DNA of 46,685 nt from assembly GCA_022842165.1 (NCBI GenBank), contig JALHQC010000031.1, positions 1-46,685 of the forward strand, in the 5' to 3' direction. The notes under the pieces were generated by a model. The model worked only from the letters and a program-made list of their open reading frames with translations. It ran no database searches and had not been told where the DNA came from. The DNA is from a bacterium. GTDB lineage: Bacteria; Pseudomonadota; Alphaproteobacteria; Rhizobiales; Aestuariivirgaceae. Below, piece after piece: positions 1-6,139 of the stretch (position 1 is the first letter of the stretch; every line of letters begins with the position of its first letter). Made by a program: the position numbers and the translations under genes.

Positions 1-1764
1 CGCCATCTGGTATCCGGTGTCGTCCACGGCATCGGCGGCTATGGCAATTCCTTCGGCGTGCCGACGATCGGCGGCGAGGTGAACTTCCACGCCCGCTACA
101 ACGGCAACATCCTCGTCAACGCCATGGCAGTGGGCCTCGCGCGCGCCGATTCGATCTTCTATTCCAAGGCCAGGGGCGTCGGCCTCCCCGTCGTCTATCT
201 CGGCGCCAAGACAGGGCGAGACGGCATCCACGGCGCCACGATGGCCTCTGCCGAATTTGACGATCACGCGGAAGAAAAGCGCCCCACCGTTCAGGTCGGC
301 GATCCCTTCACCGAGAAGTGCCTGCTCGAAGCCTGCCTCGAACTGATGGCCTCCGGCGCGGTCATCGCCATTCAGGACATGGGTGCCGCGGGCCTCACCT
401 CATCCGCCGTCGAAATGGGTGCGAAAGGCGATCTCGGCATCGAACTCGACCTCGACAAGGTCCCCTGCCGCGAGGAAGGCATGACCGCCTACGAGATGAT
501 GCTGTCCGAGAGCCAGGAGCGCATGCTCATGGTTCTCCGCCCCGAGCAGGAGAAGGAGGCCGAAGCCATCTTCCACAAATGGGGGCTGGATTTCGCCATC
601 GTCGGAAAAACCACCGACACGCTGCGCTTCGTTATTCTGCACCAGGGCGAGGTGAAGGCCGATCTTCCCATCAAGCAGATGGGCGACGAAGCCCCCGAAT
701 ATGACCGCCCCTGGGTGGAGCCGAAGAAGCTCCCCGTCCTGAACAACGTCCCGGCGCCGGATGACCTCGCCGCCGCCATCCTCAAGATCACCGGCTCGCC
801 GGACATGGGCTCGCGCCGCTGGGTGTGGGAACAGTACGACAGCTTGATCCAGTCCAACACCGCGCAGATCCCCGGCGGCGATGCGGGCGTCGTCCGCATC
901 AGGGGCAACAAGGCCATCGCGGTCTCGACCGACGTCACCCCCCGCTATGTCGAGGCCGATCCCTTCGAGGGGGCGAAGCAGGCCGTCGCCGAATGCTGGC
1001 GGAACCTCACCGCCGTGGGCGCACTCCCCATCGCCATCACGGATAATCTGAACTTCGGCAATCCGGAACGGCCCGAGATCATGGGCCAGTTCGTGCACGC
1101 CATCAAAGGCATCTCCGAGGCCTGCATCGCGCTCGATTTCCCGGTCGTCTCTGGCAACGTCTCGCTCTACAACGAAACCAACGGCCAGGGCATCTTTCCC
1201 ACCCCGGCAATCGGCGGCATCGGCCTCCTGAGCGACCTCACCAAAATGGCCACCCTCGCCTTCAAGGCGGCGGATGATGCGATCCTGCTGGTCGGCGGAC
1301 ATGGGCACCACCTCGGCCAATCGATCTACCTCCGCGAGGTTCTGGGCCGCGAGGAAGGCGCGCCCCCGCCTGTCGACTTAGAGCTGGAAAAGCGCAACGG
1401 CGACTTCATCCGCAACCTCATCAATCGCGCCCAAGTCTCTGCCGTGCATGACATTTCCGACGGCGGCTTGGGCCTCGCGGTCATCGAGATGGCGATGGCC
1501 TCCCCCCTCGGCGCCAGCCTCGTCCCCCTCACCCACGAGCAGCTGTTCGGCGAGGATCAGGCCCGCTACGTCATCACCTGCAAGGCCTCCGAAGCCGCCA
1601 AGATCATCACGCAAGCCCATGTGGCGAACGTCCACGCCATCCGCGTCGGCACGGTCACGGCGGAGCCAGCATTCGCCCTCGAACAAGGCCCCTCGATCCC
1701 GGTCGAAACCCTCCGCACCGCCCATGAAAGCTGGTTCCCGGCCTACATGGCCGGAGAGCTCTGA
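1..1764 (+). CDS. purL: Phosphoribosylformylglycinamidine synthase subunit PurL (5' truncated by window)
   Basis: PurL is the ATP-dependent synthetase subunit that makes FGAM from FGAR in step four of purine synthesis, with PurQ supplying ammonia and PurS as small partner. The reading frame is open from base 1, so 587 residues are visible of about 740 usual for the family; roughly the first 150 lie outside. Visible family motifs are [21 protein letters not shown], the GNPERPE and SGNVSLYNE stretches, and [10 protein letters not shown] near the C-terminus. The stop is at 1762-1764. The domain order fits the short (non-fused) PurL. The next gene on this strand is a small secreted protein that appears to have its own promoter. 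Confidence 0.97.
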   Translation, partial: RHLVSGVVHGIGGYGNSFGVPTIGGEVNFHARYNGNILVNAMAVGLARADSIFYSKARGVGLPVVYLGAKTGRDGIHGATMASAEFDDHAEEKRPTVQVGDPFTEKCLLEACLELMASGAVIAIQDMGAAGLTSSAVEMGAKGDLGIELDLDKVPCREEGMTAYEMMLSESQERMLMVLRPEQEKEAEAIFHKWGLDFAIVGKTTDTLRFVILHQGEVKADLPIKQMGDEAPEYDRPWVEPKKLPVLNNVPAPDDLAAAILKITGSPDMGSRRWVWEQYDSLIQSNTAQIPGGDAGVVRIRGNKAIAVSTDVTPRYVEADPFEGAKQAVAECWRNLTAVGALPIAITDNLNFGNPERPEIMGQFVHAIKGISEACIALDFPVVSGNVSLYNETNGQGIFPTPAIGGIGLLSDLTKMATLAFKAADDAILLVGGHGHHLGQSIYLREVLGREEGAPPPVDLELEKRNGDFIRNLINRAQVSAVHDISDGGLGLAVIEMAMASPLGASLVPLTHEQLFGEDQARYVITCKASEAAKIITQAHVANVHAIRVGTVTAEPAFALEQGPSIPVETLRTAHESWFPAYMAGEL

Positions 1765-1783
1765 CCGCCCGGTCAATTCACAG

Positions 1784-1811
1784 TTGCAAGTGGCGCGGGG
1801 CTTGATAATCT
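1784..1811 (+). promoter_or_regulatory. Possible sigma70-type promoter for the small secreted protein
   Basis: TTGCAA (1784-1789) is separated by 16 bases from TAATCT (1806-1811), ahead of the gene starting at 1847. The match is moderate, and read-through from purL is an alternative. Confidence 0.35.
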
Positions 1812-1846
1812 CCCTTCTTGAGGGAGCTTCATCAGGAACCACAGCC

Positions 1847-2167
1847 ATGTTCACACGCATCACGTTCGTGCTTGCCGCCGCCATGTTTGTCGCTTCGCCG
1901 GTCCTGGCGGAAACCGTGAAATACGCCAAGGTCCCCTCCAAGGGCACCACCTTCAAGAAGAAGTCGGGCTACTGGACCGAGTGCTACTACAGCGGCCTCG
2001 GCGAAGTCTGCCACACCGTCTACGCCCGCGAGAAGAACGGCCGGCTGAAAGCCGTCACCGTCGCCAACACGAAGCTCACGAAAAAGCAGGGCCAGGTCCT
2101 GGTCTGCTACACAGGCTCCCACAACGCCGAAGTCTGCTACTGGGCCTATTCGCCGCGCAAGCAATAA
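1847..2167 (+). CDS. Small secreted protein of unknown function
   Basis: This encodes 106 residues. The first 22 form a clear Sec signal peptide (MFTRITFVLAAAMFVASPVLA, cleavage after VLA). The mature part is about 85 residues, rich in Lys and Tyr, with four cysteines in two similar blocks (WTECYYSGLGEVCHTVY and VLVCYTGSHNAEVCYWAY), which suggests two disulfides in the periplasm. I do not recognise the family. The ATG at 1847 has an AGGA 10 bases upstream, and earlier in-frame codons belong to the purL shadow. It may act in the periplasm or be secreted. No partner gene is evident. Confidence 0.75.
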   Translation: MFTRITFVLAAAMFVASPVLAETVKYAKVPSKGTTFKKKSGYWTECYYSGLGEVCHTVYAREKNGRLKAVTVANTKLTKKQGQVLVCYTGSHNAEVCYWAYSPRKQ

Positions 2168-2208
2168 CAGTTCGCTCGACACGCAGCGACGCACTCAATT
2201 TTGGCCCC

Positions 2209-2241
2209 GTCACCCCCCGCGACAGCGGGGGGCCCTGCTTT
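2209..2241. repeat. Solo palindromic half-repeat (GTCA-hairpin type)
   Basis: GTCA is followed by CCCCCCGC-gaca-GCGGGGGG and then CCCTGCTT. This matches the left arm of the larger repeats at 2735-2880 and 2989-3150 (GTCAT, C/G hairpin, CCCAGCTT). It lies between the convergent ends of the secreted-protein gene and the GFA gene, and could also serve as a weak transcription stop. Confidence 0.6.
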
Positions 2242-2248
2242 CCCCAAT

Positions 2249-2629
2249 CTATACGTCCCCCACATGCCACCAGCGCGGCCGCCCAGACTTGTTGAAATGA
2301 TGCTGCGGCGCCAGCTGCTTCGATCCCGTCTTGTCGAAGCATCCGACAAGCAATGCCACGACAGGCTTGTCGTCAATGGCGCCAATCGAACTCCCGCACG
2401 TCGCACAAAACGCGCGTGAAGACTTCTTTGAAGATCGATAAACCGCAGGCCCACCGCTGGGCCCCGTCCACCGGACATTTTCCTTCGCAACCTCCACCCA
2501 AACGGTGGTGAGTGCACCCGAATGCCGCTGGCACATCTTGCACGAACACGTATGCCGCTTTTCCGGCGGCCCTGAAATTTCAAACCTGACTGCCCCGCAC
2601 AGGCACCCGCCGGTGAATGTGGTCTTCAT
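2249..2629 (-). CDS. GFA-family (CENP-V/GFA fold) zinc protein
   Basis: This 126-residue protein has the GFA/CENP-V zinc pattern: GGCLCGAVRFE at residues 7-17, CSCKMCQRHSG near 29-39, and a later FCATCGSS pair near 74-81. Members of this fold bind structural zinc. Some were proposed to handle S-hydroxymethylglutathione or other thiol adducts, but most have no proven reaction. A GGAGG sits just before the ATG (complement of 2627-2629). It is a third GFA paralogue besides the adjacent pair at 31003-31946. The next gene on the same strand is far away, so it is probably transcribed alone. Confidence 0.88.
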   Translation of the reverse strand: MKTTFTGGCLCGAVRFEISGPPEKRHTCSCKMCQRHSGALTTVWVEVAKENVRWTGPSGGPAVYRSSKKSSRAFCATCGSSIGAIDDKPVVALLVGCFDKTGSKQLAPQHHFNKSGRPRWWHVGDV

Positions 2630-2734
2630 GATGCCTCCAGTTTTGGAACATCATCGCACAGCATCACAGGTGCAGCCAAGTCTAGCCGTTGTAAGGAGCG
2701 CGCCAATTGTCCACACGCAAAGTCTCGCAGTCCC

Positions 2735-2880
2735 GTCTTCCCGGCGACGGCCGGGACCCAGCTTTGCCAAACCCGAACGCTAAGCCGACGATTTCCTGTC
2801 ATCGTCCGGCTTGGCCCAACATTACATTCATCAGCAGGAGCACCCGTTGAAAGCTGGGCCCCGGCCTTCGCCGGGGTGAC
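2735..2880. repeat. Composite palindromic repeat, copy 1
   Basis: A 146-base element with outer GTC/GAC ends, a left hairpin CCGGC-gac-GCCGG, CCCAGCTTTG whose complement AAGCTGGG lies at 2851-2858, a middle hairpin (2784-2792 with 2801-2810), and a right hairpin CCCCGGC-cttc-GCCGGGG. The first 45 or so bases and last 30 bases closely match copy 2 at 2989-3150. It is non-coding. Confidence 0.8.
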
Positions 2881-2988
2881 GGTGTTTAAGAATCTCAAAC
2901 AAACACCCACCGCCCTCATGCTGAGGTGCCCTGCGCCAGCAGGGCGTTGAAGCCCCGCTTTCGTGAGGACGGCGTATTCTCAACAACC

Positions 2989-3150
2989 GTCATCCCGGCG
3001 CAGGCCGGGACCCAGCTTTGCCAAACCCGGGCGTTGAGCATTCCATCGCCTGTCATCCCCGTCCCCGGACTCGATCCGGGCATCACCCGGGGACTCACTC
3101 TCAACACGGGCGCCCGCTGCAAGCTGGGCCCCGGCCTGCGCCGGGGTGAC
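2989..3150. repeat. Composite palindromic repeat, copy 2
   Basis: A 162-base element. GTCA (2989-2992) pairs with TGAC (3147-3150). The left hairpin is CCCGGC (2994-2999) with GCCGGG (3004-3009). CCCAGCTT (3011-3018) pairs with AAGCTGGG (3121-3128). A middle hairpin is GTCCCCGG (3061-3068) with CCGGGGAC (3087-3094). The right hairpin is CCCCGGC (3129-3135) with GCCGGGG (3140-3146). Same plan as copy 1. Confidence 0.82.
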
Positions 3151-3165
3151 GTAAGTTCGGTGATC

Positions 3166-3200
3166 GTCATTCCCGCGAAAGCGGGAACCCAGCTTTTTTT
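3166..3200 (+). repeat. Half-repeat with T-run, possible terminator
   Basis: GTCAT, then TTCCCGC-gaaa-GCGGGAA, then CCCAGC and seven T residues (3194-3200). This is the left arm of the composite repeats. The hairpin followed by a T-run could stop transcription moving rightward, just before the promoter at 3222. Confidence 0.6.
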
Positions 3201-3221
3201 CCTACATGCTCGATCCGGTTC

Positions 3222-3250
3222 TTGACACCCCCGCGACATATCTCTATATT
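3222..3250 (+). promoter_or_regulatory. Near-consensus sigma70 promoter
   Basis: TTGACA (3222-3227) is followed after exactly 17 bases by TATATT (3245-3250). This is among the best promoter matches in the window. The predicted start of transcription is near 3257. It drives the structured region 3257-3650. Confidence 0.75.
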
Positions 3251-3256
3251 CCTACT

Positions 3257-3650
3257 CAGCCAGTTCGGAAAGGAGGGACGATGTCGCGAGCGAACCAACA
3301 TTGCCGGACTGGCCTGCAGCGCCTGCGCAGCGGAGACCTCGCACCTCCGCTTCCCGGGAGCTTCGGTCAGGACCCTTGGGTACTAAGGCCCAAGCGCCTT
3401 CAATGGCTAGGGGCGGCACCTTCTGCCGCCGCGAAGAATCTGGCCCCGGCACAAATCGCTGCGTTTCCGGCCGTGCTTCGGCCCATCGCAACCACCTCTC
3501 CTTCGACGGCCGCAAGGGCTGAAGCCAGGACGGGAGCATTCCCTCCACCTTCACTTTTCCAGCCAGCAGGCGCTGCCATGCGATAGCTTCCTCAAAACAC
3601 TGGAAATCAGTCGGGTGGTGGCCTATTTCTGAGGCCCGCCACCCGACCTC
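3257..3650 (+). ncRNA. Candidate structured RNA of unknown class (may carry a short leader ORF)
   Basis: From the promoter at 3222-3250 runs about 390 bases dense in stem-loops: 3330-3335/3345-3350, 3375-3380/3389-3394, 3412-3418/3424-3430 (7 bp, 5-base loop), 3469-3473/3479-3483, and a long 3' hairpin at 3610-3647. GGAGGGA (3272-3278) can pair with TCCCTCC (3540-3546) to close most of the RNA. The same GGAGG could instead act as a ribosome site, 4 bases before an ATG at 3281 that opens a 101-codon frame ending at 3586. That frame has codon choice unlike its neighbours and no recognisable motif. I find no signature of RNase P, tmRNA or SRP RNA. Whether it is an RNA gene or a short-protein gene is unresolved. 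Confidence 0.45.
3610..3647 (+). terminator. Strong GC hairpin at the end of the candidate RNA
   Basis: GTCGGGTGGTGGCC pairs with GGCCCGCCACCCGAC across a 10-base loop. There is no clear T-run afterwards, so it may be a protective 3' stem or a leaky terminator ahead of bolA. Confidence 0.5.
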
Positions 3651-3669
3651 TTGTGAAGTGATCACGCCC

Positions 3670-3906
3670 ATGGCCATGTCCGCGACCGAAATCGAACGCT
3701 TCATCAAGGAAGCCCTCCCCGATGCCACCGTCGAAATCCGCGATCTGGCGGGCGACGGCGATCATTACGCGGCGAACGTCATCTCCGCCGCCTTCAAGGG
3801 CAAATCCCGCGTGCAGCAGCACCAGATGGTCTATGCCGCCTTGAAGGGCCGCATGGGCGGCGAACTCCACGCCCTCGCGTTGCAGACGAGCGTGCCGGAG
3901 GAGTGA
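3670..3906 (+). CDS. bolA: BolA-family protein, partner of monothiol glutaredoxin
   Basis: This 78-residue protein has a BolA fold: N-terminal helix (SATEIERFIKEALPDA), VEIRDLAGDGDHYAA, then FKGKSRVQQHQMVYAALKGRMGGELHALALQT. BolA proteins bind [2Fe-2S] clusters together with CGFS glutaredoxins, and a CGFS glutaredoxin lies two genes downstream. Invariant histidines can be seen in GDHY, QQHQ and ELHAL. ATG codons at 3670 and 3676 are both possible; 3670 gives the usual MxMSATEIE-type start. The stop overlaps the start of the next gene (TGATG), implying coupled translation. Confidence 0.9.
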   Translation: MAMSATEIERFIKEALPDATVEIRDLAGDGDHYAANVISAAFKGKSRVQQHQMVYAALKGRMGGELHALALQTSVPEE

Positions 3907-4172
3907 TGCTCGAGTCGCTGTTCAGTATCGGCATCATTGTGGTGGTGTTACTGGCGCTCATGTTCGCATTTGGCTGGCTCAATCTGCTGATTGAGAAGCG
4001 CCGTCAGGGGAAGTATCAGTGGCAACCTGACCTTGGCCGTGAGGTCGTCTGGAAACGAGACGATGATCCAACGACCCGGACTGACTTCTATACTCCGGTC
4101 TTGCGTGACAAGACGCCTGAACAAATTCAAGAAGAACGACGTGAATATCTGAAGGAAAACCGAAATGACTGA
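3906..4172 (+). CDS. Small single-pass membrane protein between bolA and grxD
   Basis: This 88-residue protein has one N-terminal membrane segment (about residues 4-24) followed by a charged cytoplasmic tail (VVWKRDDDPTTRTDFY, then an E/R-rich end). I do not recognise the family. Its ATG overlaps the bolA stop, and its own stop lies 8 bases inside grxD, so the three genes form a tight operon. Base composition is visibly lower in GC (about half) than the flanking genes, and codon choice differs, which hints at later acquisition. It might tether or recruit the BolA-Grx pair at the membrane, but that is a guess from position only. Confidence 0.75.
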   Translation: MLESLFSIGIIVVVLLALMFAFGWLNLLIEKRRQGKYQWQPDLGREVVWKRDDDPTTRTDFYTPVLRDKTPEQIQEERREYLKENRND

Positions 4173-4485
4173 CATCAACACCTGGATCGACAATGAAGTG
4201 AAGGCCAACGACGTGGTGCTCTTCATGAAGGGCACACCCGAAAGCCCCATGTGCGGCTTCTCCGGCCGCGCCACGCAGATCCTCAACACCCTGGGCGTCC
4301 CCTTCAAGGGCATCAACGTGCTGGACTCGAACGACCTCCGCCAGGGCATCAAGGACTACACCAACTGGCCGACCGTCCCGCAACTCTACGTCAAGGGCGA
4401 GTTCGTCGGCGGCTCCGACATCATGATGGAAATGTACCAGTCGGGTGAGTTGAAGACGCTGATGGCGGACAAGGGCGTGGCGTAA
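4165..4485 (+). CDS. grxD: Monothiol glutaredoxin, CGFS type (Grx4/GrxD)
   Basis: This 106-residue protein has the diagnostic CGFS active site at residues 30-33 (SPMCGFSGRA), plus WPTVPQLYVKGEFVGGSDI, which forms the glutathione pocket with the cis-Pro of TVP. CGFS glutaredoxins hold a bridging [2Fe-2S] cluster with glutathione and deliver it to apo-proteins or to BolA. The length is typical. It overlaps the upstream membrane-protein gene by 8 bases, so it is co-transcribed with bolA. A palindromic repeat follows immediately (4496-4589). Confidence 0.96.
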   Translation: MTDINTWIDNEVKANDVVLFMKGTPESPMCGFSGRATQILNTLGVPFKGINVLDSNDLRQGIKDYTNWPTVPQLYVKGEFVGGSDIMMEMYQSGELKTLMADKGVA

Positions 4486-4495
4486 GCACCCTACT

Positions 4496-4589
4496 CTCTC
4501 CATCACCGGCCTTGAGCCGGTGACCCAGACTTTCCGCATATGAGCGTTTTGAAAGTCTGGTTGGCCGGGTCAGGCCCGGCCATGGAGAG
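4496..4589. repeat. Cloverleaf-like triple-hairpin palindrome
   Basis: Outer arms CTCTCCAT (4496-4503) and ATGGAGAG (4582-4589) enclose three perfect hairpins: CACCGGC/GCCGGTG (4504-4510, 4516-4522), CCAGACTTTC/GAAAGTCTGG (4525-4534, 4551-4560) and GGCCGGG/CCCGGCC (4563-4569, 4575-4581). The plan is the same as in the repeats at 2735-3150 but with a different sequence. It sits between the convergent ends of grxD and the TPR gene, where it may stop transcription from both sides. Confidence 0.85.
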
Positions 4590-4624
4590 TTTGGCTCACG
4601 GCCTCGAAGCATCAACCCCGGGCG

Positions 4625-5140
4625 CTACTTCAACTTCCCCAGCATCTCGCCAATCTTCAAAGCCGTCGCCGCATCCGCGACGGCCTTTGCATTCTCGAGG
4701 TCCGCCTTCGCCCCCGCCAGATTCCCGATCTTCAGGCGGAAGGCGGCGCGCGCCACATGCACCTCGAAGTCCCGCGGCGCCACCGCGATCGCCTGGTCGA
4801 AGTCGGCAATCGCCCCCTGCCCCTCTTTCATCAAGAGCTTCGCTTGCGCCCGGCCCACCAGCGCCCGCCCGAAGGCCGGGTCGGAAACAATGGCGGTGGT
4901 GAAATCCGCCACCGCATTCTGCGCCTCGCCGATCACCAGCAGCAGCCGCCCACGCTCATAGGCCGCCCGCGCATGGGCGGGGTCGGCCTCCAGCGCCTTC
5001 GAGAAGGCCTCCATCGCCTTGACGATGTCCTTCGCCGCCATGGCCTGTTGGCCCTGATCGAAGAGATCATCGGCAGGAGCGGCAAAACAAACGCCGAGTT
5101 GCAGGAAGGCGGCGAACGCAAACGCGAAACACTTGTTCAT
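4625..5140 (-). CDS. Periplasmic tetratricopeptide-repeat protein
   Basis: This 171-residue protein has a Sec signal peptide (residues 1-21, MNKCFAFAFAAFLQLGVCFA) followed by about four TPR motifs: DDLFDQGQQAMAAKDIVKAM, AHARAAYERGRLLLVIGE, PAFGRALVGRAQAKLLMKEG and DFEVHVARAAFRLKIGNLAGA. It is a TPR protein-binding scaffold without an enzyme domain, so the partner is unknown. ATG at 5140 was chosen because it gives a normal signal peptide with an AAGGG upstream; a GTG nine bases earlier is possible. It is divergent from the EamA cluster, with 100 bases between. Confidence 0.85.
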   Translation of the reverse strand: MNKCFAFAFAAFLQLGVCFAAPADDLFDQGQQAMAAKDIVKAMEAFSKALEADPAHARAAYERGRLLLVIGEAQNAVADFTTAIVSDPAFGRALVGRAQAKLLMKEGQGAIADFDQAIAVAPRDFEVHVARAAFRLKIGNLAGAKADLENAKAVADAATALKIGEMLGKLK

Positions 5141-5240
5141 GCCCCTCACTACCCTTGGAGGTGCATGTCAGGCAAGCAGCCTCGCACATTGACCTCAAGC
5201 CCCGGTTCGGGCACCTCTGGAGCCTCATCCGGAACCCTGC

Positions 5241-6134
5241 ATGCATTCGCTCAAGACCCGCGCCATCGCCGCCCTGCTGCTGACCATGGTTCTCTGGGGC
5301 TCATCCGCCGTGTTCATGCGCACGCTGGCGCTTTCCCTCACTCCCGAAAACTCGCTGGCGCTCCGCTATGTGCTGTTGAGCGTCATCAACATCGGTGGAT
5401 TGCTGTGGCTCGGCACCTGGCGAATCCCGAAGGCAGACTGGCCGCGATTCCTGGTAGCCGGCATCGCCGGAATGGCCGCATACAACTGGTTCGTGAATGC
5501 CGGCTTCGAGCTGGTGCCCGCCGGCATCGGCACCCTCGTCACCATGATCGAGCCACTGATGATCGCCATCCTCGCCGCCATGCTGCTGGGCGAAAAGCTC
5601 ACCCGCTATGTCTTCATCGGCGTGGCACTCTCGATCCTCGGCGCCATCGTCCTGTTCTGGCCGGATATCACAGCCACCTCCCCCTCGGTCGTGCCGCTCC
5701 GGGGCGTCGTCTATCTTCTTATCTGCTGCGTCGGCTGGGCCATCTACACGATTGCCGCCAAGCCCCTGCTCGACCGGTACGACAGCTTCACCGTCACGGC
5801 CATCACCATGCTCATCGCCGCCCCCATCATGATCGGCGCGGCGAACGAGCCGCTGCACGTTCTGGCCGCAAGGCTCGATCTCCGCCAGTGGGCCGAGATC
5901 GTCTATCTCGTCATCGCCGCCGGCATCGGCGGCACGCTGATGTGGAACTACGGCGCCAAGCACCTGTCCAGCACCGCGGCAGGCACGTTCTTGTACCTGA
6001 TCCCCGTCGTCGCCGTGGCCGCTGGCGCCCTCGTCCTCGATGAAGCGGTGACTGTCTTCGTCATCGCGGGTGGCCTCCTCATGCTCGCAGGCGTCGCCGC
6101 CGCGCAGTTCGGCCCCGCCCTCCTGAAACGCTGA
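5241..6134 (+). CDS. EamA/DMT-superfamily transporter (first of three homologous modules)
   Basis: This 297-residue protein has ten predicted membrane segments made of two EamA repeats (residues about 9-145 and 155-292). Family signs are VLWGSSAVFMRTL near the start, RYVLLS, LVPAGIGTLVTMIEPLMIAI and the repeat-2 end TFLYLIPVVAVAAGAL. DMT proteins export or import small metabolites, often amino acids or nucleosides; the substrate cannot be told from sequence. It is five bases upstream of a fused double version of the same transporter, and both run in one direction with the following MFS gene. Confidence 0.9.
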   Translation: MHSLKTRAIAALLLTMVLWGSSAVFMRTLALSLTPENSLALRYVLLSVINIGGLLWLGTWRIPKADWPRFLVAGIAGMAAYNWFVNAGFELVPAGIGTLVTMIEPLMIAILAAMLLGEKLTRYVFIGVALSILGAIVLFWPDITATSPSVVPLRGVVYLLICCVGWAIYTIAAKPLLDRYDSFTVTAITMLIAAPIMIGAANEPLHVLAARLDLRQWAEIVYLVIAAGIGGTLMWNYGAKHLSSTAAGTFLYLIPVVAVAAGALVLDEAVTVFVIAGGLLMLAGVAAAQFGPALLKR

Positions 6135-6139
6135 CCGCC

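Noticed and set aside
2735-3200. CRISPR array
   Set aside because: Units are few, long, self-paired and in composite form; no regular spacer/repeat lengths and no cas genes.
2926-3225. Frames of about 100 codons in both directions inside the palindromic repeats
   Set aside because: Their products (VIPAQAGTQ, PGLDPGI) are direct translations of the repeats, a common spurious annotation.
3257-3650. Split tmRNA or RNase P RNA
   Set aside because: No tag-like reading frame ending in Ala-Ala, no GGTTCGA acceptor arm and no conserved RNase P core was found.
3252-3728. 158-codon minus-strand frame over the candidate RNA
   Set aside because: It runs across the bolA start and opposite a strong plus promoter, with no motif or ribosome site.
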